64,000 nucleotides of DNA. Origin: Chloroflexus aurantiacus J-10-fl. Lineage in GTDB: Bacteria > Chloroflexota > Chloroflexia > Chloroflexales > Chloroflexaceae. Each line of letters starts with the position of its first letter. The first letter of the stretch is position 1. Positions 18,185-27,573 of the stretch are shown here, one piece after another. The notes under the pieces were generated by a model, which saw only the letters and a program-made list of their open reading frames with translations, did no database searches and had not been told where the DNA came from. The position numbers and the translations under genes were made by a program. Location: contig NC_010175.1 in NCBI RefSeq assembly GCF_000018865.1, positions 4,464,001 through 4,528,000 on the forward strand. The letters are read 5' to 3'.

Positions 18185-19559
18185 TCAACAAACTGTCACG
18201 CCAGCGAGCACACTGTTCGCGAACCCGCTGTGGTGCAGTCCCGCCGTAACTGGCTTTTTGCGCGACGCTGCGCTGCATGTCGAACACATCATAAATGCTC
18301 GCATCGAGCGATGGCTCGACGGCCTGGTAATCCGCAAGGGGAAGCTGCCGCAGGCTTACCCCACGGGTCAGTGCGCGCTGTACCAGTTGACCAACCTTGC
18401 TGTGGGCAACGCGGAACGGTACGCCACGCCGCACCAGCTCGTCGGCCAGATCGGTGGCCAGCATGGCATCGTCGAGCGCTGCTGCCATGCGCTCAGGCCG
18501 TACTGTCATGGTCGCAATGGCCGCTGCGGCTACCTGCAAACCCAGATCGAGCGTATCAAAACTGTCAAAGAGCGGTTCTTTGTCCTCTTGCATGTCTTTG
18601 TTGTAGGTCAGCGGCAACCCTTTCAGGACCGTCAGCAAGGCGACAAGGTTGCCCAGCAGGCGACCACTTTTGCCGCGCAGCAATTCCATACTATCGGGAT
18701 TCTTCTTTTGTGGCATCAGACTTGAGCCGGTACTGTAGGCATCAGCCAGTTCGAGAAAGCCAAATTCAGCACTGGCGTAGAGGATCACATCTTCGGCCAA
18801 TCGGCTCAGGTGGACACCGATTAAGGCACAGGCAAAGAGCACTTCGGCAACAAAATCACGATCACTGACTGCATCGAGTGAGTTGGCGGACAGCTCATCA
18901 AATTCATCGAGCAACTCGGTCAGGCGCTCGCGTTCGACGCCGAGTGAATTACCGGCCAACGCACCGGCACCGAGAGGCAGTACACGCATCCGGCGGATGG
19001 CATCGTTCAGACGACTCCGGTCACGGGCAAACATCTCAACATACGCCAGACACCAATGCCCAAAGGTGATCGGTTGCGCACGCTGAAGATGGGTATAACC
19101 CGGCATCACCGTGGCAGTGTGTTGTTCGGCCTGGGCCAGCAGAGCAAGTTGCAGATCGCGCAGACGCCGATCAAGCTGGCGCGCAATCCCGATAGTGTAG
19201 AGGCGCATATCGGTTGCCACCTGATCGTTGCGTGAGCGCCCGGTGTGTAGCTTGAGCGCCGCATCGCCGATTAACTCGCGCAGGCGCCGCTCAACAGCGG
19301 TATGAATGTCTTCGTCACCCGCTGCGGCCACGAAGCTCCCGTTCGCGAATTCGGCCCGCACCAGTTCCAGCCCGCGCACGAGGTCGGCGTGTTCGGTTTC
19401 ATTAATCAGACCGGCCTGCAATAGGGCACCGGCCCAGGCGATACTGCCGGCAATATCGACCTCGGCCAAACGGACATCAAAATGGAAGGAGTCGTTGAAG
19501 CGACGCATCTCCGCCGCTGTCGGTTCACTGAAACGTCCACCCCAAAGCCGGTGTTCCAT
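18174..19559 (-). CDS. argH: Argininosuccinate lyase
   Basis: 461 residues, normal length. It contains HTGRSRNDQ and the fumarase/aspartase superfamily signature GSSLMPQKKNPD with the catalytic Ser loop. It cleaves argininosuccinate to arginine and fumarate, the last step of arginine biosynthesis. It lies downstream of argJ and an unrecognised gene with short gaps, and upstream of the GNAT gene. Confidence 0.95.
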   Translation of the reverse strand: MEHRLWGGRFSEPTAAEMRRFNDSFHFDVRLAEVDIAGSIAWAGALLQAGLINETEHADLVRGLELVRAEFANGSFVAAAGDEDIHTAVERRLRELIGDAALKLHTGRSRNDQVATDMRLYTIGIARQLDRRLRDLQLALLAQAEQHTATVMPGYTHLQRAQPITFGHWCLAYVEMFARDRSRLNDAIRRMRVLPLGAGALAGNSLGVERERLTELLDEFDELSANSLDAVSDRDFVAEVLFACALIGVHLSRLAEDVILYASAEFGFLELADAYSTGSSLMPQKKNPDSMELLRGKSGRLLGNLVALLTVLKGLPLTYNKDMQEDKEPLFDSFDTLDLGLQVAAAAIATMTVRPERMAAALDDAMLATDLADELVRRGVPFRVAHSKVGQLVQRALTRGVSLRQLPLADYQAVEPSLDASIYDVFDMQRSVAQKASYGGTAPQRVREQCARWRDSLLNDE

Positions 19560-19571
19560 CTCTCTACTCCT

Positions 19572-20324
19572 CTATCGCAATGACAACGGTGCACTGGCCG
19601 CCGTCTGATGATGTTCGATATTCAGACCACAACGTATCAGCAATTGCCAGTAGTTGCCGACAAGCGTACCGGCCAGCCGGCCAATCTCTTCAAGTTCGCG
19701 AGCTGCAATCAGCGCCATCGCCAGACTCGGCCAGTCACGGGGCTGGAGGGAGAAAGCGAAACTCTCGCCCAGACCCGCCGCCAGCCGGCGGGTCGGCCAG
19801 CACCGGTTGATCAGGCAGAGCGCCGTATACATTTCGGTCAGGATGGTCGGTACCAGTAGCATTCCCACCTGCTCCTCACGACGAACAGCAGCCGCCCGTA
19901 GTTCGCTGTAGCGCGGGAAGACCAGTTGCGGCAGGTAAGGCAGAATACTGCGGTAGAAGGCAGGTTCTGGTACCGTCCTGGCCTGCGCTAACCAATCCTG
20001 TACGCGATCAGCATTGCCGACCAGCGGCTGTAACAGGTCCAGCCAGCACAACCACTGCGGCCAGCGCAAATCAGGTTCCCGCAACAGACTCTCCAGGGCA
20101 GCCAGTCCAATCGTGTGGATCGTCACCGGTATTCCTTGCAGCATAAAGCTCTGCTGCGTATATTGAACGGTGCTGTCGGCTACTACCAGCAGCTCCAGCG
20201 GATCGAAATCGGTGAGCGGTGTTTCCGGGGCAAGCATACCACCCACCACGAGCGGAGCGCCCGCTAGCCGGGCAAGGCGCTCACACAACTCACGGGCAAT
20301 CGATTGGCGGGTGGTGTACTCCAT
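19572..20324 (-). CDS. Unrecognised protein with a nucleotidyltransferase-like N-terminus
   Basis: 250 residues. An N-terminal LVVGGML...DFDPLELLVV segment recalls the G-S...D-x-D pattern of minimal nucleotidyltransferases, but the catalytic Gly-Ser and Asp pair are not clearly intact. The remainder is helical and Leu/Arg-rich. It is sandwiched between argJ (gap 15 nt) and argH (gap 12 nt), so it is co-expressed with arginine genes. Function unknown; the nucleotidyltransferase suggestion is weak. Confidence 0.6.
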   Translation of the reverse strand: MEYTTRQSIARELCERLARLAGAPLVVGGMLAPETPLTDFDPLELLVVADSTVQYTQQSFMLQGIPVTIHTIGLAALESLLREPDLRWPQWLCWLDLLQPLVGNADRVQDWLAQARTVPEPAFYRSILPYLPQLVFPRYSELRAAAVRREEQVGMLLVPTILTEMYTALCLINRCWPTRRLAAGLGESFAFSLQPRDWPSLAMALIAARELEEIGRLAGTLVGNYWQLLIRCGLNIEHHQTAASAPLSLR

Positions 20325-20339
20325 ACCGTCGCTCCACTC

Positions 20340-21557
20340 TCACGTGCGGTATTCGGCATTAATCCGCACATAGTCGTAGCTAAAATCGCACGTCCACACG
20401 GTCGCCTGCCCATCACCGAGGCCGAGGTCGGCGTCGATAGTAATTTCAGGGACATCGAGCAACTGATGCGCTGCCTTCTCATCAAAAGGTAATGGCAGAC
20501 CATTTTCCAACACGCGCATCCCCCCAAACGACAGCACCACCCGGTCGGGGTCTACGGTCGCCCCTGAATAGCCAATCGCACACAAGACACGCCCCCAGTT
20601 GGGATCGGCGCCGAACAGCGCCGTCTTGACCAGCGGCGAGCGGGCGATAGTCATAGCCGCCACCTTTGCTTCGGCATCGTTCACCGCCCCTCGCACCGTG
20701 ATAGTCACAAAACGAGTGGCTCCTTCGCCATCACGCACAATCGCGTGGGCAAGATGCTGACACACTGCGACCAGACCGGCGTAAAAGGCCGAACCGGCAG
20801 GGGAGTCGAGGTCAGTAATGGGTGGTGCCGGGCTGGCACCGTTTGCCATAACCAGCAGCGTATCGTTGGTGCTGGTATCGCCATCAATGCTGATGCTGTT
20901 GAAGCTCACCTCTAGCGCCCGGCGAAGCGCCTGGTCGAGTACCGCCCGTGGTACGGTCGCATCGGTTGTGACCACCGCCAGCATTGTCGCCATATTGGGA
21001 TGGATCATCCCGGCCCCCTTAGCCATCCCACCAATTGTGATCACCTGACCATCAGGGAGCGTAACCGCCACTGCGCAATACTTGGGGCGGGTATCGGTGG
21101 TCATGATCGCCCGCGCAGCCGCCGGGCCGTGATCCTGACTCAAGTGGGAAGCAGCGACGGCGATCCCGCGCACAATCTTCTCAACCGGCATGGGAACGCC
21201 AATCGTTCCGGTAGACATAACAAAAACGCTTTGGGGCGGCAAATCCAGCGCCTGTTCGACAGCCTGAGCCATCGCAGCGGCGGCGGCATCGCCATCACTC
21301 CCGGTACAGGCATTGGCATTACCGGCATTAATCACAACGGCACGCAGATCGTGGCCCTGCGCCATCAGCGCCATATCGTAGCGCACCGGTGCAGCCTTAA
21401 CCGCATTCGTGGTAAAGACGGCTGCCGCCGTCGCCGGATAATCGCTCACCAGCAGCGCCAGATCGTCGCGATTGGCGTATTTGATCCCACACGCTGCCAC
21501 CCCGGCACGCCAGCCGCGTGGACTGGTCACATGACCATCGGCGAGAAACGTTACCAT
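20340..21557 (-). CDS. argJ: Glutamate N-acetyltransferase / amino-acid acetyltransferase
   Basis: 405 residues, synthesised as one chain and self-cleaved at the Thr in HPNMATMLA, which is present with the preceding KGAGM. It recycles acetyl groups from acetylornithine to glutamate and may be bifunctional. The presence of a separate acetylglutamate synthase candidate nearby suggests ArgJ here may act mainly in recycling (inference). First gene of the arginine cluster apart from the phosphatase gene 6 nt upstream. Confidence 0.94.
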   Translation of the reverse strand: MVTFLADGHVTSPRGWRAGVAACGIKYANRDDLALLVSDYPATAAAVFTTNAVKAAPVRYDMALMAQGHDLRAVVINAGNANACTGSDGDAAAAAMAQAVEQALDLPPQSVFVMSTGTIGVPMPVEKIVRGIAVAASHLSQDHGPAAARAIMTTDTRPKYCAVAVTLPDGQVITIGGMAKGAGMIHPNMATMLAVVTTDATVPRAVLDQALRRALEVSFNSISIDGDTSTNDTLLVMANGASPAPPITDLDSPAGSAFYAGLVAVCQHLAHAIVRDGEGATRFVTITVRGAVNDAEAKVAAMTIARSPLVKTALFGADPNWGRVLCAIGYSGATVDPDRVVLSFGGMRVLENGLPLPFDEKAAHQLLDVPEITIDADLGLGDGQATVWTCDFSYDYVRINAEYRT

Positions 21558-21563
21558 ACCAGA

Positions 21564-22262
21564 TCACTCCTCGGTTGGTACCGGTGAAGCGGGATGGGTG
21601 TCTTCCCAGCGCACCGACTCCACAGCACCAATCCCCTGCAAATGGGCGATGTCGTTGTACGAATTGAGCCGCCAGAGCTGTTGATGCCGTCGATTCACGC
21701 GCTCCCACCAGGTAATGCTGGTATTGCGGGTGTGAAAATCAATGGGCGGCACCACCAGACTCGGCATACGGAAGAAGTGGATAAACGAACAGTCGATCAC
21801 CCCACCGTGACAGACGACTACAATCGTTTTACCCTCATACTCGGTGGTAATGCGGGTCAGCGCCCGGCTCACCCGCAAGGTGAAATCGCCCCAGCTTTCA
21901 CCGCCGGGGGCAATCGGACGCAACGGATACCGATCAAAATCCGGTACTCCAAACAACGCCCAGGCTTCCTGGTTCGTCATGCCATCGGCTTCACCAACCC
22001 GCAACTCCTGCACGTCATCATCGAAGATGATGGGCAGCCCCAGGGCAGGCTGAATAATCTCGGCAGTCTGGCGGGCACGCGGCAAGGTGGATGAAATCAG
22101 CACATCGGCTTTGATCTCACCGCTGGTTGCCAGCCGGTCACGCAGTCGTTCGGCCTGCGCGATCCCACGTTTGGTAAGCCCGGCATCTCCGCGCATGCCG
22201 GCAACAATTGGTTGAACATTAGCGACCGACTCACCGTGACGGATCAGATATAAGTGTGTCAT
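21564..22262 (-). CDS. Histidine phosphatase family protein (phosphoglycerate-mutase-like)
   Basis: 232 residues from the ATG at 22260-22262, preceded by AGGGGA. The catalytic motif LIRHGES starts at residue 5, and the second catalytic His is in VVCHGGVID. A longer frame upstream has no family similarity and is not taken. Members are phosphatases or mutases acting through phosphohistidine; substrate unknown. Only 6 nt separate it from argJ, so it heads the arginine transcript. Confidence 0.87.
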   Translation of the reverse strand: MTHLYLIRHGESVANVQPIVAGMRGDAGLTKRGIAQAERLRDRLATSGEIKADVLISSTLPRARQTAEIIQPALGLPIIFDDDVQELRVGEADGMTNQEAWALFGVPDFDRYPLRPIAPGGESWGDFTLRVSRALTRITTEYEGKTIVVVCHGGVIDCSFIHFFRMPSLVVPPIDFHTRNTSITWWERVNRRHQQLWRLNSYNDIAHLQGIGAVESVRWEDTHPASPVPTEE

Positions 22263-22688
22263 AGTCCCCTGTGCTCTGTAATGGCGAATACATAGAAGAA
22301 GCCAGCCTGCGCGCTGGCAAGCTGGCCTGAGAACATTCCTTCCAGAAGTGCAGGCGCGGCTAGCCAGTGCGTGTGACTGGCTGACGACGGTGACGACGAC
22401 GGTCATAAAATACAGCCGTGCGGCTGTGAGAACAAATACAGACAGTAAACGTCGTAAACATCGTCTCCTCACCTGCTGCGATCAACGTGAGTAGTATACC
22501 ACAGATTGATCGAATGCTGATACGCTGTTACGCGGCAGGACGGGAGGCTGATTGGGTATGTGAGGGTCCACACTATGGTGCCTTCTGATGGGTAATGAAT
22601 ACGATCCAGCGATGCTGTGGACGTGGTGATGCAATGTACAACGCTTAATGCACGCAGATACACCTATCTCTGTTATGGTATTTATTGC
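22263..22688. other. Intergenic region at the edge of the foreign-looking patch
   Basis: Short GC-rich inverted repeats occur near 22310-22400 (GCCAGC/GCTGGC cores). Composition changes from GC-rich to AT-rich towards 22688. No gene or promoter could be supported. Confidence 0.5.
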
Positions 22689-23612
22689 TTATACAAATGT
22701 CAATTGTAGTGGTTTGTCAGATTCTACTGATGGTGTAATTGCTGTTGCAAAGCCTGGTTTTATCAATAATGCTTCTTCCATCTCATTTCGTAAGTCTTCT
22801 GTCGAACCTACATGATAAAAATGAGAAACTGTCCGCTCGATCAATCCGTTCCAATATTGAGCGATGTGCTGATTTTGACGATATCGGTTTTCTTTCCACA
22901 TAGACAACGCAAAGCCACAAGGCAGATGCTGCGTCACCGTTGCTAACTCAGCCGCATCATGTTCAGTCCATTGTTGATAGTAATCTGTATGTCTGCCAAT
23001 GTAAGGCGGATCAAGGTAGACAAAGTCGTCCGGCGTAACATGGTGCAGGCAATCTCGCCAATCTCCAATCCGAAACTCCCACGCTTTGCCTTTCATAATA
23101 TTACGAATCTGAGTTATTTGATTAACGATTTTCGTGATATATGCCTGACGAAAGCGATCTGTCTTTCGACAAAACGGAACATTAAATTCACCTTTTTTAT
23201 TAAAACGCATGACACCGTTAAAACATGACCGATTCAAGAAAATAAAATCCAAGGGATCACCACTTTTGTTAAAACGTTCCCTGACAAAGTAGTAGTAATC
23301 TTCGCCTTTTAATAATAGCTTCTTTCCTTCTTCTGTCAAATACTTTCGTACAGTTTCAGGAAATATTTTTCCTTCATATATCATCTGATACAGGCGTATG
23401 ATATGAGGATTGATGTCATTTACAATTGCATAATCGGGCTGAACATTGAAAAGTACAGCTCCTGAACCTAAAAATGGCTCAATCCATCGTCCCTGACCGT
23501 GCCAGGAGATATTACTTAGAATAAACTTAGTCAGTTTAGTCTTAATTCCTTGACACTTTATTGGTGGAACAATGACTCGTTGTACTGTACGTGGTAAACC
23601 TCTAGTGTTCAT
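22689..23612 (-). CDS. D12-class DNA adenine N6-methyltransferase
   Basis: 307 residues. The order is that of Dam/EcoRV-type alpha-class methylases: PPIKCQGIKTKL, SAM-binding EPFLGSGAVLF, FLNRSCFNGVMRFN, and catalytic YLDPPYIG. It transfers a methyl group to adenine N6 in a short DNA site. The preceding gene is an EcoRV-like endonuclease overlapping it by 11 nt, so the expected target is GATATC or a relative (inference). Codon use is AT-richer than the flanks, which suggests transfer. It appears intact while its partner is broken. Confidence 0.9.
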   Translation of the reverse strand: MNTRGLPRTVQRVIVPPIKCQGIKTKLTKFILSNISWHGQGRWIEPFLGSGAVLFNVQPDYAIVNDINPHIIRLYQMIYEGKIFPETVRKYLTEEGKKLLLKGEDYYYFVRERFNKSGDPLDFIFLNRSCFNGVMRFNKKGEFNVPFCRKTDRFRQAYITKIVNQITQIRNIMKGKAWEFRIGDWRDCLHHVTPDDFVYLDPPYIGRHTDYYQQWTEHDAAELATVTQHLPCGFALSMWKENRYRQNQHIAQYWNGLIERTVSHFYHVGSTEDLRNEMEEALLIKPGFATAITPSVESDKPLQLTFV

Positions 23613-24390
23613 ATTGTAAACCTTTATACCGCAAATAGCTTCGTAGATCTGTATATGGTGGTCTGACCAATTCTGCTGCTCTTGCCATATCTTTAGTCAG
23701 GTAAAACATCCAGTAGTCATCAAAAATGTCTTCACCGAGTAATGCAAAAGGGCCTGTTCCACTTAAAAGTCTGCTGATTTCTGTAACGGAACCTATATTC
23801 TTTGTGTTACCACTGCCTGGACGATCAGAGGCTATTTTGTATTTCTCATGCACAAAGAATTGAAAATCTCTGATAACCGAGATAATTCTTTCAATATCTT
23901 CCAGGTTATATGTTCTTCGTTCGTCAATAGATGTATCTGCCTTTGAATAAATGATACCCAGAACAAAGTGTCCGCTGTACGAACCGTAGGGGAAAGTCAC
24001 ATTCTTTGTGCTGTGCCGCTCGCGAAAATATCCTGTAAAGCTGCCCAGTGTCATGCCGTTAACGCGATCATTATCAATTCGGTAAGTACTTTTCAGATCA
24101 AGCGCAAAGCGATTACCGTCAACATCCACGAAACTTATATCTGGATAGAAATTCTGTTATTCAGACAAGAACATTTTAAGCTGGTTTTGTTCGGCGAATT
24201 GTGCTAATCGGGGAAAAAGAAGGATTTCCAAAAGTTTTGAGATGACTTTCGTATCTGCCGAAATCGTGTAAATATTCCTGGCTACGTCAATAAAACCTTT
24301 GACAATCCAGTCACCGGTTTGTGTTGAAACGACCGGGTTGAATGTTGCTACTTCATTTCGCAGAGCTTCCAGGAATTGGCTGCGATTCAT
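23602..24390 (-). pseudogene. EcoRV-like type II restriction endonuclease, interrupted by one in-frame stop
   Basis: A single continuous frame of 262 codons contains one TAA at 24157-24159 (codon 78). Both sides resemble EcoRV as I recall it: ISADTKVISK before the stop, and YPD, ALDLKSTY, STKNVTFPY, GSGNTKNIGS after it. The catalytic set (Asp84, Asp98, Lys100) is preserved downstream. The stop aligns with a Gln of EcoRV just before the YPD motif, so one CAA-to-TAA change would explain it. Length matches EcoRV (about 245). Sequencing error or readthrough are alternatives. A start within the second half would lack the dimer N-terminus. Confidence 0.85.
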
Positions 24391-25136
24391 GTTTTCGTCC
24401 GTCAAAAGTGGCTCATGTTCAAAAAAGTAGTCCAACCTAACCACTGAGCGATACACCCAAGAGCGATCCGTTGCTCATTGATACGAACTTCGCCTATCGC
24501 CACAAATGCAGCCAGATACGTTTTGTGTACGCCACGAAACGGGTGCAGACCAGTGCGCACCGTTATCCATCATCCCTCGCAGGTGGTCACATGCACCACT
24601 CGTTTCCTATCTCTTTGTGTGTCCGGACCCGGTGGCCATGGTCCAACGTGCGATGCACCCAGGCACGATGCGCATATCTTCGTTATGCATCGGTGCCGAG
24701 CATCGCCTGTGCTCAGTGCAGTGCTCCACGCGCTGTGCTTCATCGGTGCCACGCCCACCGCCTGGCCATGGCAACCCATTGGGATGGACATCGTTCATCA
24801 CCACTGGTCACTGCGTTCATCATCGAACAGGTCATCAATTGGACATTCCATAGCTCTCCTTTGATACAACAATTCTGTCACAGTATACTATATCGCACTG
24901 ATTTTGAACATGAGCCTCAATCTTTCATCCATATCAATCAATAGTAACCTGTCTCAACATAAGGTTGCCTGAAAGAAGTTTTCGTTGTACCATACGTGCA
25001 CACACACCCAATCACACCCACAGACGGCTTTGAGAGTGATACAAACTGATCAGAAGCAGCTTGATTAAAACCGTCCTGGTTCTAAATCGTATAGAATATG
25101 CCTGTCCTCTATTCCCAATAATGTGAAAGCACGAAC
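24391..25136. other. Intergenic region between the restriction pseudogene and the ATPase gene
   Basis: About 0.75 kb. Positions 24530-24800 are GC-rich with many short repeats of GGTGCC, CATGG and ATGCAT words, unlike the AT-rich DNA on both sides. The overlapping short frames here are not supported as genes. No convincing promoter was found for the ATPase. Confidence 0.55.
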
Positions 25137-26324
25137 ATGAACACCCTCACAGTGTATAATTTCGGCCCAATAACATCAGCAAGTGTTACCTTTTCAGATT
25201 TGACAGTCTTTGTTGGTCCACAGGCTACAGGTAAAAGTATTTTTCTCCAGTTGCACAAATTACTGCTGGATATTGTTCCGATTCGCAATCGATTCAAGCG
25301 TTTCAATGTCGATTGGGCGGGAAAGACGAGTCATTTCCTTGAGTTGTATTTTGGTGAAGGCATGGCTAATCTGTACCAGCCTGAGAAAACACAGATTCTC
25401 AGTAATAATATCGCTGTTCAACTAGAAAGAGTCATTTCTGAAAACAGTCGTCATCGGCAAGAGAAAGAGAAGATGTTCTACATCCCTGCGCAACGAGTGA
25501 TGAGTTTGCGTGATGGATCGACCCGACCATTTACTGAGTACCGTTCAGGTGATCCCTTTGTGTTGCGTGAGTTTAGCGAAACAGTACATAACCTGCTCCA
25601 ATCAGAATTCGCAGTATCTTCGCAACTGTTCCCACCGGAACATCGCCTCAAAAAGCAATTACGAACTATGCTGCTGGAACATGTTTTTGGTAGCTTTGGG
25701 TTACAGATTGATACAGAGCACTCAGTAAAACGCATCGTCCTTAGTAGCAGAGAGGGGGAAGTAAAGCTACCGTATTCAGTGTGGTCAGCAGGTCAGCGCG
25801 AGTTTGTACCACTACTACTGGGACTTTATTGGTTGTTGCCGCCTAATCGCATGCGTCGCAATGCGCTGGAGTGGGTTGTTATTGAAGAACCTGAAATGGG
25901 TTTGCATCCAAGGGCAATCTCTGCTCTGCTGGCCCTGGTGCTAGAGCTGCTTGCACGTGGCTACAAAATCTGTATTTCGACCCACTCGCCGCATATTCTG
26001 GATATCGTTTGGGCATTGCAGATTATGCAAAAGCATCAAGGAACAGCACAGGATGTCCTGGATATGCTCCATCTCTCCGTAGATCAGGAGACAAGAAAAC
26101 TTGCTTCAAGTGCGTTAGCAAAAGGTTCAAAGGTCTATTTCTTCAAGCGCGATGGAAATGTGATCGATATTTCTGGCCTTGATCCGGGTTCAGAGGATGG
26201 TGATGAGTCTGGTTGGGGTGGATTAACGGAATTTAGTGCCAACGTGGGCGATGTGGTTGCACGTGTGGTCAATCGCTCGACCGGAGGGGCTGCGTTTCCC
26301 TTGCAAACGAGCCAATGTTTGTGA
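25137..26324 (+). CDS. OLD/AAA15-like ABC-class ATPase
   Basis: 395 residues. Walker A is GPQATGKS, followed much later by a signature-like SAGQREFVPLL, Walker B WVVIEEPEMGLHP and the H-loop ISTHSPHIL. This is the arrangement of AAA_15/AAA_21 and OLD-family ATPases, many of which act in phage defence with a nuclease partner. No TOPRIM domain is present in the C-terminal 100 residues, which are acidic and Gly-rich, and no partner gene is adjacent. It sits beside the broken restriction system and shares its AT-rich composition. Defence role is inference. Confidence 0.8.
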   Translation: MNTLTVYNFGPITSASVTFSDLTVFVGPQATGKSIFLQLHKLLLDIVPIRNRFKRFNVDWAGKTSHFLELYFGEGMANLYQPEKTQILSNNIAVQLERVISENSRHRQEKEKMFYIPAQRVMSLRDGSTRPFTEYRSGDPFVLREFSETVHNLLQSEFAVSSQLFPPEHRLKKQLRTMLLEHVFGSFGLQIDTEHSVKRIVLSSREGEVKLPYSVWSAGQREFVPLLLGLYWLLPPNRMRRNALEWVVIEEPEMGLHPRAISALLALVLELLARGYKICISTHSPHILDIVWALQIMQKHQGTAQDVLDMLHLSVDQETRKLASSALAKGSKVYFFKRDGNVIDISGLDPGSEDGDESGWGGLTEFSANVGDVVARVVNRSTGGAAFPLQTSQCL

Positions 26325-26371
26325 ATAAGGTAGGCGCCTTTTTAAGAACATTCATACAGAGAAATTGCACA

Positions 26372-26392
26372 GGGCACCACCTGTGGGTGCCC
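26372..26392. terminator. Hairpin between convergent genes
   Basis: GGGCACC (26372-26378) pairs with GGTGCCC (26386-26392). It lies between the stops at 26324 (+) and 26442 (-). Confidence 0.45.
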
Positions 26393-26441
26393 CTTCGGCA
26401 TACAGTTCAGTGTACTGCCGCTGGCTGTCAATCCATCCACT

Positions 26442-27551
26442 CTACACCACAATCAGCTCACGGGGGAAGGTGGTCAGTGAGCGACTACCATCGGGGGTGA
26501 TGACCACATCATCTTCTATACGCACACCGAACTGACCGGGCAGGTAGATGCCTGGTTCAACGGTGAAGGTGGTGCCTGGCAACAATGGTGCATCACTGCC
26601 GGCAACAATGTTGGGCAGTTCGTGGGTTTCCAGGCCGAGGCCATGGCCGGTGCGGTGAACAAATGCTGCCCCGTAACCGGCATCCTCGATCACCTTGCGC
26701 GCCGCGGCGTCAATCGTGGCGCCGCTCACGCCGGGCCGGCAGGCGTTGCGGCCAGCCGTGTTCGCTGCCAGCACGATGTCGTAGACGTGGCGGGCCATGG
26801 GGCCGGGATCGCCAATCGCTATCGTGCGGGTAATGTCTGAATGGTAACCCTGGTAGACGGCACCGCAGTCGATAATCACCAGATCACCGGTTTGCAGTAT
26901 GCGATCACTGTTTTCGTGGTGAGGATTGGCAGCATTGGGACCACTGGCTACCATATTCGCGAAGCTCTCGCCGTCGGCACCGGCTGCCAGGATGGCGTCG
27001 CTCAGCATACGCGAGAGGGTTCGCTCGCTCAGTCCGGCACGAATCTGTCTGATGAAGGTATGCAATGCCTGCTCGACAATCGCTACGGCGCGCTCCATAA
27101 GCGCCAGCTCTTCGGCATCTTTAACCATCCGTAGTTCACTCAGTAGCGGATCAAGATCAGCCGTGCGCAGACCGGGCGCAACAGCCTCCAATGCCCGCAG
27201 CTCCATCACCCGCATGACGGTGTGCTCAACGGCCAACGGTTTATCTGGTACGGTGGCGCCAAAAGCGGCTGTGATGCCGTCTGCCAATGCCTTCAATGGC
27301 CCTTCGGCATCACTCCAGGCAAAGAATTGGGTTGCGAAAGGAACACTTGCCCGCACCCGTTCGAGTTCGAGCTGGGGCAGCACCATAACCGGTGGGTTAC
27401 CGTTCGCCGGTAGCAAGAGCAGGGTGAGCCGTTTTCCGGGATGAAAGCGCAGGCTGGTGAGATAGGCGAGATTGGTAGCCGGCATCAAGGCGGCACCGGC
27501 GTAATCTGCGGCAACCAGACGCTCTACCAGGCGGGACAGACGTGCAGACAT
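26442..27551 (-). CDS. M24 family aminopeptidase (Xaa-Pro type)
   Basis: 369 residues with an N-terminal creatinase-like domain and the C-terminal pita-bread metallopeptidase fold. Metal ligands are visible in IIDCGAVYQGYHSDITRT, HRTGHGLGLETHE, TVEPGIY and the final GVRIEDDVVI. It likely cleaves X-Pro peptides (PepP/PepQ group). GAGGAG precedes the ATG. The ketopantoate reductase-like gene lies 22 nt upstream on the same strand. Confidence 0.9.
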   Translation of the reverse strand: MSARLSRLVERLVAADYAGAALMPATNLAYLTSLRFHPGKRLTLLLLPANGNPPVMVLPQLELERVRASVPFATQFFAWSDAEGPLKALADGITAAFGATVPDKPLAVEHTVMRVMELRALEAVAPGLRTADLDPLLSELRMVKDAEELALMERAVAIVEQALHTFIRQIRAGLSERTLSRMLSDAILAAGADGESFANMVASGPNAANPHHENSDRILQTGDLVIIDCGAVYQGYHSDITRTIAIGDPGPMARHVYDIVLAANTAGRNACRPGVSGATIDAAARKVIEDAGYGAAFVHRTGHGLGLETHELPNIVAGSDAPLLPGTTFTVEPGIYLPGQFGVRIEDDVVITPDGSRSLTTFPRELIVV

Positions 27552-27573
27552 GCGGCGCTCCTCTCTAGCGCAT

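Noticed and set aside
22263-22472. N-terminal extension of the histidine phosphatase
   Set aside because: The extra 70 residues have no family similarity, while AGGGGA and the ATG at 22262 place LIRHGES at the expected position.
24470-24944. Overlapping frames of 60-157 codons between the restriction pseudogene and ATPase
   Set aside because: Three frames on plus and two on minus are open over the same GC-rich stretch. No motifs or ribosome sites.
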